64,000 nt of DNA, taken from positions 10,426,972 to 10,490,971 of the forward strand of contig NC_045146.1 of NCBI RefSeq assembly GCF_008831285.2. Reading direction: 5' to 3'. Of the stretch, positions 48,586-59,767 are shown piece after piece. The notes under the pieces are model-generated. The model ran no database searches, was not told where the DNA came from, and saw nothing but the letters and a program-made list of their open reading frames with translations. The stretch's first letter is position 1. Each line of letters opens with the position of its first letter. Source of the stretch: Nymphaea colorata (lineage: Eukaryota; Streptophyta; Magnoliopsida; Nymphaeales; Nymphaeaceae). Position numbers and translations under genes: made by a program.

Positions 48586-49850
48586 TAATGCTCCAATCAA
48601 GTCTTTCATTGATTGATCCCACTGAAAGTGCAGAATGCATTGAGGTAGGAATTGAAAATGGAGTTTTTGATGTTGTCATCTCGATAAAGTTCAAAAAAGA
48701 TATAAAGAAAAGCAACAAGAGTCAAAATGCTCTAATCAATATCAAAACACTGTCACCTTCAAAAGGGAAAGAATAGACTATTCCAAGAATAAAGGAGTAG
48801 CAGACAAAGCCAACAACAGTGACACTAAGAACAATATCCCGAATGGGGATATGACAGAAAATTTATCCTGTTGAAACATAGTTACGAAGAAGTTATGCAC
48901 GAGCTAATTGAAAGAGGCACTCTGTTTCTTCTAAAAGTTTCTAACCCACCACCAATGATAGGAAAGAACAAAGAACAATTTTGTAAATTTTATCGTGCCT
49001 CAGGACCCGATACAGAGGATTGCCTTGTGCTCAAAAATATTGTACAAGATGCAGTTGACAAAGAAATAATCAAGGAAGTCAGTGAACAACCAGACATCCT
49101 CAAAAACCATTTTCCTAAACATGAGAAAGAAACAACTGCAATGATCAGATTTTCAACAAATTATCAAGTCATGGTGACAAACAAATGAGATAAAACATTC
49201 TTGAATTTCTTTAAATTGTTTTCCAAATATGACAAAGGATTCATCAATAAACCAACTAGACATGTCCAGCAAAAAGTCAGATAGAGGTTGATCAAAAAAG
49301 CAAATATGGGATCATGAACCTTTGGAAGGCATTTTCAAGGAATTAGACCCCCTACTTCAAATCAAGAGGGAAATATTTAGCCATAACCAAGGAGATGAAT
49401 GAGCTTTTGGATTATACGAAAATGGTCCAATCACATTTGATGATAACGATCTACTAAACGAAGACACATTGCATAATGATGCCTTGCACATAGTGGTTGA
49501 AACAAGAGGCATCAGAGTCTCGCATGTTTTAATTGATAGAGGATCCAGCCTGAACATTTGTCTACAGCAAATAGCTAGCGAATTATGCATAATGCAAGTT
49601 GACTATACCCCATAATCAATTTTCATTCATGGATATGACGGATTGGGACAACCTTGCATATGCTGTGTATGTCTTGATCTGAATATCTCCGAAACATATC
49701 ATCGGGTTTTATTTCATGTGGTCGATATAGAACCCTCATTCAACTTGTTGCTCGGAAGACCATGGATCCATGCTACAAATGTGGTTCCTTTCACTCTACA
49801 TCAATGTGTCAAATGAACTTACAACATGAATACTATAACAATCTATGCAG
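48586..49850 (+). pseudogene. Gag and retropepsin remnant, left arm
   Basis: Gag tract from about 48588 (LIDPTESAECIEVGIEN) through 49188, with the Cys/His-type region CKFYRASGPDTEDCLVLKN. A broken protease region follows, in frame with the active-site Asp kept but altered neighbours (VLIDRGSSLNICL) and the downstream SFNLLLGRPWIHA motif (about 49736-49777). Several stops interrupt it (for example at 49613 and 49814). The family looks like non-chromoviral Gypsy of the Tat/Athila kind. Confidence 0.7.
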
Positions 49851-49862
49851 ATAACAAATAGA

Positions 49863-50960
49863 ATCGTCTTGTGCATCCAATGATTCTGGTACCAACATAT
49901 ACAATTGAAGTGCCTAGCATTCGGATATGCAAAAAGGAAGAATTATCTCAATGTCTCAACGAATTGGTTATTCAGAAGCCAAAGAAACAAATATGGATGG
50001 AAAAAGATAGCAAGTCAAATCTGTGTGAAACAAATTACAAGGGTCACCCATTATTCAAAAATTTTTGCCAGAATGAGAAAGGATTAGACTTGCTCTTGCG
50101 TCATGGCTCCCAACCATTCACTGGCCTTGACAAACATGAAAATGGTACGTAGCCTGCAAGGCAGAATTGATCTGCAATGGCTTGACCCTTGATTGATTTC
50201 TGTGATACATATTCCAAATCCTATTGCATCAACAGAAGTTGTTACTTTGCTATCTTTTCATTTAGAAATGGCTGCTCGAGGATATATTTGAGTGGATTAA
50301 TAAAATTTTAACATCGCATGACAATAGGTAGTGCCAAATATTCAGATTTGTAAAGAAGAAGAATTATCTCAAGGTTTCAGCGAATTGGCTATTCAAAAGC
50401 CTAAGAAGCAGATATGAATGGAAAAAGATACCAAGCCAAATCTATCTGAAACAAGTTACAAGAGTCACCCATTATTCATAAATTTATGCCAGAATGAGAA
50501 AGGTTTATACTTGCTCCTGCATCAGGGCTACTGGCCATTCGCTGACCTTGGCAAACATGAAAATGGTACGTAGCCTGCAAGGCAAAGGCGATCATTGAGA
50601 TGTCACTGCATACAAATCTAAAGGAGTTATGTAGCTTGCAAGACAAAATTCAGTCAATCAAAAGGTTTATATCTAATCTTGTCATGAGATGTGAACCCTT
50701 TAGCCATTTACTGCGCAAAGGAGTAAAGTTTGAATGCAGACATGAATGTCAGGCCTCATTCGAAAAGATCAAGAAATATCTTCTTTGCCCACCAATTTAA
50801 AAACCCCCAATTTGGGCGAAACTTGTATGTCTTTACATTACAGTCAACAATTCAGGCCGTGGTGAATTTTTAGCACAATATGAAGAAGTTGTGCAGTATG
50901 AAAAGGATTACTCTCACATGGAAAAAACTTGCTTAGCCTTGGTATGAATATGTCAAAAAT
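49863..50960 (+). pseudogene. Duplicated spacer and RT/RNase H fragment, left arm
   Basis: A 93-codon frame (49871-50152, EVPSIRICKKEELSQCLN...) is followed by a second, diverged copy of the same roughly 260-bp unit at 50330-50590, offset by about 420 bp; both end near GAAAATGGTACGTAGCCTGC. From 50600 an RT/RNase H tract is readable: LQDKIQSIKRFISNL, PFSHLLRKGVKFEC, FEKIKKYLLCPP and EKTCLALV, typical of Gypsy RT connection and RNase H start, then broken by stops. Most of RT and all of integrase are absent. Confidence 0.65.
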
Positions 50961-51147
50961 TGAGGCACTACCTATTGTCATGCGATGTTATGAATGTGAC
51001 TCTTGTAATTTGTTTCAGACAAATTTGACTTGGTATCTTTTTCCATCCGTATCTGTTTCTTTGGTTTCTGAATAACCAATTCATTGAGACCTTGAGATAA
51101 TTCTTTTTTTTTGTAGATCCGAATGCTAGGTACTTCAATTGTATATG

Positions 51148-51204
51148 TGATAGAAATCTAGCACCAATATCTGTAACCAGAAAACAACACTCACGCAGGA
51201 AGAT

Positions 51205-51250
<46 letters not shown>

Positions 51251-51613
51251 TGAAAACAAGAAGAAACTGAGGAGAAGAAGCCGTAGCAAAAATGGTTTGC
51301 ACGACCTCTATTTATAATCTCATTTCCAGAATTCTAAGAGTCTCCAATCGTAGAATCCTAGGAGATTTCACAAGCTCCAAGGACATTAATTACATCATAG
51401 AAACCTAAGAGACTTCACATATTACAAGGATATTAACTACAACATAGAATCCTAGGAGACTTCCCATATAACAAGGATATTAACTACAACATAGAATCCT
51501 AGGAGACTCTTCACATGTTACAAGGACATTAAATATCTTAACACATTCTACAAGGAGGTGGAATCCTAAGAGACTCCTCTTCAACGTGCTGGTGAAGGAT
51601 TTATATTTTAACA
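51148..51613. mobile_element. Solo LTR (466 bp) in the right arm
   Basis: Starts TGATAGAAATC and ends ATTTTAACA. It is flanked by ATATG (51143-51147) and ATGTG (51614-51618), a 5-bp duplication with one mismatch. The left arm of the palindrome carries the empty site (GGTACCAACATATACAATTG, inverted), which confirms the insertion limits. Inside are a GA microsatellite (about 51207-51249) and four copies of a 47-bp unit starting CCTAGGAGAC (51357, 51404, 51451, 51498). Confidence 0.85.
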
Positions 51614-51748
51614 ATGTGTTGGTACCAGAATCATTAGATGCACAAGACGATTTTGCCTGTCCTCTACATAGATTGTTATAGTATTCATGTTGTGAGTCTA
51701 TTTGACACATTAATGTAGAGTGGAAGGAACCGCATTTGTAGCATGAAT

Positions 51749-52180
51749 CTATGGTCTTCCGAGCAACAAGTTGAATGAGGATTCTATGAATAAAACCTGA
51801 TGATATGTGTCAGAGATATTCAGATCAAGACATACACAGCCTATGCAAAGTTGTCCCAATCCGTTATATCTATGAATGAAAATTGATGATAGGGTATAGT
51901 CAGTTTGCTTTATTCCTAATGCACGAGCTATTTGCTGTGGACAAATGTTCAGGCCGGCTCCTCCGTTAATTAAAACATGGAAGACTCTGATGCATCTTGT
52001 TTCAACCACTATGTGCAAGACATCATTATCCAATGTGCCTTCGTTTGGTAGATCTTTGTCGCAAAATGTGATTGGATCATTTTCGTATAGTCCAAAAGCC
52101 CATTCATCTCTCCGGTTAGGGCTAAATCTTTCCCTCTTGATTTGAGATAGGTGGTCTAATTCCTTGAAAATAACTTCCAA
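51749..52180 (-). pseudogene. Retropepsin remnant, right arm
   Basis: A 143-codon open frame on the minus strand, the inverted counterpart of the left-arm protease. The expected DGG/DSG active site reads NGG (VLINGGAGLNICP), so the catalytic aspartate is lost. The following FNLLLGRP motif is kept. Frame intact but predicted inactive. Confidence 0.75.
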
Positions 52181-52192
52181 AGGTTCAGGATC

Positions 52193-52776
52193 TCATATTT
52201 GCTTCTTTTGATCAACCTCTATATGACTGTTTTGCTTGCTTTGTCTAGTTAGTTCATTGATGGATCCTTTGTCATGTTTGGAAAACAATTTAAAGAAATA
52301 CAAGGATGCTTTATCCCTTTTGTTTGTCACCATGACTTGATAATTTGTTGAAAATCCGATCATTGCAGCTGTTTCTTTTCCATGTTTAGGAAAAGGGTTT
52401 TTGATGATGTTTGGTTGTTCATTGACTTCCTTGGTTATTTTTTTGTCAACTGCATCTTGTACAATATTTTTTAGCACAAAGCAATCCTCTGTATCATGTC
52501 CTGGAGCACGATGAAATTTGTAAAATTTTTCTTTGTTTTTTCCCATCATTGGTGGTGGGTTAGAAACTTTTGGGAGAAACAGAGTGTCTCTTTGAATCAG
52601 CTCGTGCATGATTTCTTCGTAACTTTGTTCCAACAGGGTGAATTTTTTGTCATATCCCCATCCGGAATGTTTGTTCTTAGTGCCACTGTTGTTGGCTTTG
52701 TGTGCTACTCCTTTATTCTTTCCCTTTTGAAGGTGGCAGCGTTTTGATATTGATTGGAGCATTTTGACTCTTGCTG
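52193..52776 (-). pseudogene. Gag remnant, right arm
   Basis: The 189-codon minus-strand frame (52193-52762) holds a gag segment with CH-type region YKFHRAPGHDTEDCFVLKN, matching the left-arm copy but better preserved. Upstream (higher coordinates) the gag continues at 53137-53285 (SFIDLTESVECIEAGIEN) after a 355-bp insertion. Confidence 0.72.
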
Positions 52777-53131
52777 TCTATCACACAGATACATGGGTTT
52801 AGCCCACATACCCGCTCTGATATGCTGACACGCGGATCTGGATACAAGACACGGGTGGGACATGCCAAAAAATAAACTATTAATTTAATGTTTTTTTTTC
52901 ATTTTTTCATTTTTTTGATGCATCCAATTATTTCCATGAACAATCCTTTCAAATACTCAGCACTTTTGTGATAAAACAAACATTCTTACGAGATTATAAG
53001 AGTGAACTATTAATTTAATGTTTTTTTTTTCATTTTATCGTTTTTGAGAATATAAAATTTGTCATACTCAAAATTTTCAAAATTGGCATGTCCATACCCG
53101 TATCGTACCCGCACCCATGTGACATAGCTCA
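52777..53131. mobile_element. Small 355-bp insertion with 5-bp target duplication
   Basis: Flanked by TGCTG at 52772-52776 and 53132-53136. The left arm of the palindrome has the uninterrupted sequence. Ends are imperfect inverted repeats (CTATCACACAGATACATGGG versus CTATGTCACATGGG on the other strand). Internally a block starting AACTATTAATTTAATG occurs twice (about 52877 and 53005). Non-coding. Similar CATGTGACA/GGGTGCGGGTA words occur near 22.9 kb and 45.1 kb. Confidence 0.7.
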
Positions 53132-53299
53132 TGCTGCTTTTCTTTATATCTTTGAACTTTATCGGGATAACAACATCAAAAACTTCATTTTCAATTCCTG
53201 CCTCGATGCATTCTACACTTTCAGTGAGATCAATGAAAGATTTGATTGGAGCATTAGAAATGAGGCTCCTTAGTGGTCGTGTCAAATTGTTGGTGCCAA

Positions 53300-53825
53300 T
53301 GCATGGGATTGAGAGATTGGTTCTCTCATCTTATTGCAAGAAGACCTCTATCTTTGAATGAAATCTCTGACCCTCTCACCTGGCCTCTATTTCAGATAAC
53401 ACAATGTGGTGATTGTTAGAAATAATTGAGAGAATATATTTTGAAAAGGGGGGTGCGTGACCTCTTGGGTGGGCTTCTGACCACACGAGCCAGTGGAGGC
53501 CACACGTGGGTCCCACATAGCCTTATAGATCTTGAATTGAATGTAATTTTGGATTTAAATCCGGATTTAAATTTCGTAATTGGATATAGATTTCAAATTA
53601 CACTTGTAATTTGGATCCGGTTTTGAGTACTGAATTAGGATCTAGGCTCGTAATCATGCTTTGGGATTCGTGTGACTAGTCAAATTCATGATTTGAACCT
53701 AAATTGTGCTTAGATTTGAAATTGACTTTAAAATTTCAAATTTTCACAATCTTTTTGTGAAATTCTTTTGTAAAATTTTGACATTGCTTCCATCAACTGA
53801 GGTGGAAAAATTTGGAGTGTTAACA
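53300..53825 (-). repeat. Right LTR of the palindromic element (inverted)
   Basis: Minus strand TGTTAACACTCC ... CCCATGCA, followed by a primer-binding-site-like TTGGCACCAACAATTTGAC (53281-53299). Confidence 0.7.
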
Positions 53826-53830
53826 CCCCT

Positions 53831-56800
53831 ACAGGTCTTTATTGGGGCATTTGTCGAAGTTCTTAAGGACAAGCTACGAATCAAAGTACAAACGATGAAA
53901 ACCCCAAACTTTGTCAGAATGTTTCGAAACTGCTCCCACGGTAGAGGAAAAATACGGACGATTGCACATCGCCGACAAGAATTGGTTTGACACTAGGAGC
54001 ATTCAGCGAGGCCCGATAAAGGCAGAAACTCTCCCTTATGCAGCGATTGGGGCCAAGGCGAGGAACCTCCCTTAACAAGTCGTGAAGCATCTGATGCCCG
54101 AGCAAATAAAGGAAAGGCGGCATTAGGTTATCTGCTTCAATTGCGATCGCCCATGGGCAGCAGGGCATAATTGCCGATGGTTACATATGTATTTGGTTGA
54201 AGAAGGGGAGGAGCCCCCTAACGAAGAAGAAAATACCCCCACAACTGAACACACAACAACTCCGGCAGAAGAGGCACTAACGGAGTTCTCCCTGCATGTG
54301 CTCGTAGGAGATGAGGTTCCCAACTGATGAGAATTGAAGGGCGATTTCGTGGCAGGAAGGTAAGTGTGTTGATCGACACTAGATCAACACACAACTTCAT
54401 TTCTGAGAAATTTGTCATGCTATGGGGTGTAGTGTCGAGACGCAGCCCGTCTTCGATGTGGTGGTTGGGGACGCGGTACACTCAAGTGCAAGGGCAGATC
54501 CCACCAGGAAATACTTGAAATACATTGCCGCAACTTTCTTGTCCAACTGTACACACTCGCCATGGCTGGAGCCGACTTGGTTTGGGAATCCAATGGTTGC
54601 GTGACATTGGAAAAGTGGTCTGGGATTTCGTTGGCATGAAGATGCGGTTCCGTGGCTTGGGAGAGGAGAAATTAACACTCGCGGAGGCTCCCAAGAAGGT
54701 TTGCAAAGAAAAATCGGCTATGTATTTGCTGAAAGGACCAGCAGCTATTTTCCTGCTACTGCCGAAACAGGGGACCGGTGAACCCCGACCACAGCGGACA
54801 AGCCTTTGTATCCCAGCCCTCGAAGGTTTGCTCCAGGAAATTCAACAGGTCTTTTTGCCACTCACCAGTGTGACTGTAGCAAGGGGCGAAACCAGTGAAA
54901 TCCAGTCCATCCAGGCCCTACCGCTATAGCTGAACGTGTTGTGGAACAACTAGTGCAAGAGATGCTGTAATCAAGGGTCATTCAGCCAAGCAAGAGTCTT
55001 TTTGCGTCCCTTGCCCTGTTGGCTAAGAAGGACAACAACTGGTGGTTGTGCATATATTGCCGCGCCTTGAACGCCATCACCATTAAGGACCGGTATCCCA
55101 TCCCTGTGGTTGAGGATTTGCTCGATGAACTACAGGGAACACCCCTCTTCTCTAAACTGGATTTGTGCTCCGCTTACCATCAAATTAGGGTAGCAGTGGC
55201 GGACATTCCCAAGACTGCCTTCCATACTCACAATGGGCACTACGAGTTCACTGTCATGCCCTTCGGCCTAATGAATGCTCCCTCGACCTTTCAGTCACTG
55301 ATGAATGACCTATTCTACCCTTACATGCGATGCTTTGTCTTGGTGTTTTTTTGATGATATCATCGTCTACAGCAGGAAAAGGCAGACCACATACAGCACC
55401 TGCGAGCTGTGCTTAACATATTGCAGCAGAACCAGCTTCACACTAAGCCATCAAAATACTCATTAGGAATGAGGGAAATCTCCTACCTGGGCCACATGAT
55501 CAGTCAGGGCAGAGTTAGCATGGAAAGAGAAAAGGTTCAGGCTATTAAGGAATGGAGGACATCCCAATCAGTGAGAGAACTGCATGCATTCTTGGGACTC
55601 ACCGGATATTATCGTAAGTTTGTCTATGGCTATATCACAGTAACTGCAACCCTCACTGAGTTGACAAAGAAGGGAAAATTTGTGTGGACTGAGAAGGCAG
55701 ACCAATCCTTCCAACGGCTGAAGCAGGCAGTCACCACAGTGCTTGTCTTACAATTACCCAACTTCCAGCAGCCATTCACTGTGGAATCAGATGCATCAGA
55801 CCTAGGCATGGGTACTGTCTTGAGCCAGAACAGCCACCCCATAGCCTATTTCAGTAAAGCAATGAGAGGAAGGGAGTTGATCGCCATTGTCCCGCAGTCC
55901 TCAAGTGGAAGCATTTTCTCTTGGGACAGCGATTCATGGTGCTAACAGATCATCAAACTCTCAAGTATTGCTTGCAACAACCAGCGCTGACACTGGCGCT
56001 ACAGAAATGGCTCCTCAAGTTAATAGGCTTTGACCTGAGGTACACTTCCGTAAAGGAAAAGAAAATGCTGCAGCTGACAACCTCTCCAGGTCAGTACCAT
56101 CACCGATGCATAGCCTACTAACTCTGTCTCAAGTGCAGGTTCAGTTGTGGTATCAGATCCTACGATCACAAGAAGGAGCTGTGTCTGTTCAACGACTTAA
56201 GGATCAGTTAGCAACCAATCATCTCAAGGTATACGACTGTGAATGGAAATCCCCCTATTTGTATCACAGAAGGTGCATTTATGTACCACCAGAAACATCC
56301 CTACCTCAAGTGCTATTGGAGCACTATCAAAATGACAGAGCTGCTGGGCACGAAGGAGTGGAGGCCACTTATAGGAGGATGCACCAAACTTTCTATTGGA
56401 CAGGGATGAAGTGATCTGTAAGGGATTTCATACGGGCCTGCGACGTCTACTAAAGGAATAAATACGAAACCATGAGGTAGACTGCTACAGCCTCTTCCCA
56501 CACCGAGCTCATGTGGGAGGATATCTCCATGGATTTTGGAGAAGGATTACCCTTGTCCAGAGGCAAATCAGTCGTACTGGTTGTGGTAGACCGCCTCTTG
56601 AAATATGCCCATTTCGTTGTCCTGTCTCATCCTTATACCGCCAAGACTGTGGCCATTGCTTTCCACAAAAATGTGGGAAAACTTCATGAAATACCATGAA
56701 CGATAACTAGTGACAAGGACCCTGTCTTCTTCAATAGCTTTTGAAAGGAGTATTTCTGCATGTAAGGCACAACGCTGCAGATGAGCACCGGTTGTCACCC

Positions 56801-57575
56801 ACAGACAAACAGGCAAAACTGAGGTTGTAAACCGTTGTCTTGAAACTTACTACGTTGTTTTCCAGTGCAGAGACCCTGACTGTGGGTAGATCACTTACCA
56901 TGGGCAGAGTTTTCTTACAATACCACCTGACATTCATCCACTAGAACCACCCCTTTCGGAGCTTTCTATGGCAGGCCTCCTCCAGATATTCGTTGCTGCC
57001 AACCTGGGACTACCAGGGAACAAAAGGTTGAACACTCGACTCAGGTGTCGAGATGCAGTCCGTAAGGACTTAAAGCCTGAAGGTGCACCTAGCAGCAGCT
57101 CGCAATCCAATGGTCCTCCAATACAACCGCTGACATTGCAAGCAGCACTTTGAAGAAGGAGATTGGGTATACTTGCGCAGACCCACTCATGGTGCAGGGT
57201 TTCGCCTACCCAAAGGATACAATAAGCTGGCCCCTCGTTACATCGGACCTTATAAGATCGTTAGGAAGATTGGAACTTTAGCCTATGAACTGCAGCTCCC
57301 TGAAGGAAGTAACATTCATACTGTCTTCCACATCTCAAAACTGAAGGTTTTTAACCATCCAACTACTCAGGACGCAGTAGCTTCTCTTCCCATTGTTGAG
57401 GACCATACCACACCTCAACCCTTTAGGCGTCTGGGCATCTGCAAGAACAGCAATAATGGTTCCTGCACCACTGAATGGCTAATTGAATGGAATCACAATG
57501 AAGACATGCCAGCAACCTGGGAGCATGCGGAGGAGATTGCCAGCTTTCCCAGTTTCACACCTTGAGGACAAGGTG
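53831..57575 (+). pseudogene. Gag 3' part and pol of the old chromovirus, broken
   Basis: Gag resumes at 53831 (IGAFVEVLKDKLRIKV). Protease is near 54357 with the site mutated from DTG to DTR (VLIDTRSTHNFISE). RT spans about 55019-55380 ([31 protein letters not shown]); the YxDD-type box FFDDIIVYS is reached only after a frameshift in a T run at about 55346. RNase H-like tract at 55770-55860 (ESDASDLGMGTVLSQ). Integrase is at 56266-56760 (GHEGVEATYRRMHQTFYW, SMDFGEGLP) with stops. The C-terminal part at 57173-57565 has GPYKIVRKIG, HTVFHISKLK and a chromodomain-like end (EWLIEWNHNEDMPATWEHA). Confidence 0.85.
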
Positions 57576-57616
57576 CTTTTGAAAAGGGTTGTGGGGGGAG
57601 GGTGGTGTGTGGGAAT

Positions 57617-57727
57617 TGTTAGGCCTAACACTGCCTTGCTCACGTCTTTACATTTTTAGTTCTGAGTCTGTTTCAGTACTCACAGGTAGTTCACAGGTAT
57701 AAACCCACCCACTCGCACAAGATACAT

Positions 57728-57766
<39 letters not shown>

Positions 57767-57896
57767 CACCTTAGGGGGAATTAAAACCCTAATGAATGAA
57801 TGAGATTACTACCGAAGCTGGGCTTTGTGTTAATTGTGTGCTTAAGATAGAGACCTAAAACAGAGAGGAAGGTGGATAGATACTTGGTAGGTATCA
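57617..57896 (+). repeat. 3' LTR of the old chromovirus
   Basis: 280 bp, TGTTAGGCC...GGTATCA, preceded by a polypurine tract. Contains (CA)n(TA)n at about 57725-57768. Ends about 1.1 kb upstream of the LYR gene start codon. Confidence 0.82.
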
Positions 57897-59018
57897 GTTA
57901 CACTGCGTATGCATGATTGCATGTATATTGCTAGATTTTAAGAATCAGTCTGAAAAAGAATATACTTCAGAAAATCAACCAGCTCTGCTTTGCTCATGGC
58001 AGGTTGGCAAGCTGTTTGTGTGGCTTATCCTCAAGGAATGAGCCCCGTACAGAGGTGATTTGAATTTTTGGGTCTCTTTATCAGTCTCAGTGGGACTTGC
58101 CACTCTCTTCCTCATATTCACATTTTGTTCAGGAATCGAGAGAAGGATGCAGCATCATACATGGAAATAATGCAAGATATATGTTTTTGCTTGTTAATAT
58201 GTAAATGTATCTGCTAAGCATAAAAGAGAACTAGCGACTTCACTTTGCTATGTTTTACTTATAGGTTTGATGGAAATGTAACTTCTTGCCCTACTGGCAG
58301 TACATTTACTGTTAAAAGGTTACTAACTCGAACCACATGCCCTTCATCTTCTTCACCTTCCTTTCTGGCAAGCATCTTTGAAACTTAACAAATTCGCAGG
58401 GGACATTAACTGTAGAGACTTGAAAAAAAAATAAGACTATGACTTTGCCATATATTCCGTCTGCTGAATCACATGAAATTTTAATTTAACCCCAAAGGCC
58501 CAAACACATACATATATGTGTTATATGTAAATGGAATGTATGGGGTAAACTTGGGAACAAGTACAATTTTGAAGCTGTAGTGCAGTGCCTGAAAATTTAC
58601 TGACTATTATCCAGGTCTACTGAAAATTTACTGGTCTAATACATTTTTGGTCAAGTCTTCTTACCCATCGTTTGTGTGAGAGGGAAAATGTGATTCTCGT
58701 TATTGCCAATGGTAATTTGTTCTCCTTGTCTTTTACTTTGGTTTCTTTTTTCACTTTTTTATATCTTTAATCTTTATGTTAGCTTCTCTTGTTTTCTGCA
58801 CGTGTGTCCACGTACTCCTTTATCATTTCATCCAACAAAGACAGTTCTAATTTTATAAAACCTTCTAAAATTGCATGATTATGAAATTTTGAGTATTTGT
58901 ACATGTAGCTGCTATGTTTTTCTCAACTTGAGAACTGCAGTTGCCTGTGACATTCACAGAAATATCTTCCATTTGTCTGTATAATATGTTTGTATTTGTG
59001 ACCTGCAGCCGTTAAATC
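57897..59018. other. Upstream region of the LYR gene
   Basis: AT-rich, no coding sequence seen. The last bases before the start codon read TGACCTGCAG followed by CCGTTAAATC and ATG. This is a good splice acceptor, suggesting that the 5' leader is split and its first exon lies further upstream. Confidence 0.4.
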
Positions 59019-59767
59019 ATGGAAGTTGTTACTGCATACCGCCATCTTCTTAAAGCTGTTGACAAACACATTGGTGGGGAAGGAACTAAAAGACACTTTA
59101 GAGATTTTATAGTTCAGGAGTTCAGAAAAAGCATTAATCTATCAGATCAACATGCTATTCAGCAGAAGATAAAGCTTGCAAAGGATTACTCATTTATGCT
59201 TAATAGTGTACACCATCATAAGGTACTTCGGGATTATCTATTGTTGAGCTCTGTTCCTATTGTGAACACTTCTATTCAACCATTTTCTGTTTCTTGCAGG
59301 ATGTCTTTTTTATTTTCTTGTCATTCTTTTGGACTTCTTTTTTATCTTAAAAAAACTTGTTATGTTTTTGCCCGTCAGGATGAGTTTTTTGGGGATCTTA
59401 CTCTATTTCATGCTCAAGTAGCTGTTTCCAAATAGTCGTTCCTTTTGCATGCTTGATTTGGCCCTTTTCCTTGCATGATGTAAAAACTTGGAGATCCAAC
59501 TGCATAATATTATTTGATTAGTTTTTAAAGGCTGTCTAAATATCTTAAGGTGAAATGTTTCAGTGCAGAGAACCTCCGAATTCTGAAGTGTATGATAAGT
59601 ACTGCAACTCATGCTTATGTGCCAGAATCTAAATTTGTTAATGTGTTTTGCAGCACCTACTTTTCTCTTACAACATAGCCGTGGATAGGGCTGATGAAAT
59701 GAGGAGAACAATCAGCAAGTCTGCCGCTAATGTTGGTCTTCGGCTCCCTGATGTTTATCATCCCTGA
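59019..59767 (+). CDS. LYR-motif (Complex1_LYR) family protein, two exons
   Basis: Exons 59019-59222 and 59654-59767 join in phase 0 through a GT-AG intron of 431 bp to 105 aa. LYR-family proteins are small helical factors, mostly mitochondrial, which bind acyl carrier protein and assist respiratory complex or Fe-S protein assembly. The LYR-type helix start is AYRHLLKAVDKHIGG (here A-Y-R, residues 6-8). A conserved Phe/Arg-rich helix (HFRDFIVQEFRKS) and a second half with LNSVHHHK-HLLFSYNIAVDRADEM and GLRLPDVYHP follow, matching the plant At2g39725-like group as I recall it. Which assembly step it serves cannot be told. A read-through of the intron would add an unrelated hydrophobic tail up to 59435; I regard that as artefactual. 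Confidence 0.88.

Larger units (their letters stand above)
48006..53825. mobile_element. Palindromic Gypsy-type element with inverted, outward-facing LTRs
   Basis: A 5820-bp insertion in the chromovirus gag. Both ends are TGTTAACA and flanks are CCCCA (48001-48005) and CCCCT (53826-53830), a 5-bp duplication with one mismatch; removing the element restores the gag frame (PGWP to IGAFVEVLKDKLRIKV). The first about 530 bp (48006-48535) and the last 526 bp (53300-53825) are inverted copies of one LTR. Inward from each follow gag and retropepsin remnants, plus strand on the left and minus strand on the right, meeting near 50990. An RT/RNase H fragment is on the left side only. The right arm carries a solo LTR and a 355-bp insertion. 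Normal LTR elements have direct LTRs, so this layout is abnormal. Confidence 0.75.
47048..57896 (+). mobile_element. Old chromovirus (Ty3/Gypsy), interrupted in gag by another element
   Basis: LTRs 47048-47350 and 57617-57896 are direct repeats starting TGTTAG and ending TATCA, each with a (CA)n(TA)n microsatellite. A polypurine tract (GGGGGGAGGGTGG) lies at about 57591-57605 before the 3' LTR. The interior encodes gag, protease, RT, RNase H, integrase and a chromodomain-like end, broken by stops and frameshifts. A 5.8-kb element (48006-53825) splits the gag; without it the element is about 5.0 kb. Flanking pentamers ATCAC and GTTAC do not match convincingly, fitting great age. Confidence 0.88.

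Noticed and set aside
54327-54929. Frames of 60-134 codons in several phases
   Set aside because: They are fragments and shadows of the frameshifted chromovirus protease to RT region.
59223-59435. C-terminal extension of the LYR protein by intron read-through
   Set aside because: The extension is hydrophobic and unrelated to the family, while splicing at AAG|GTACTT to 59654 restores the conserved C-terminus.
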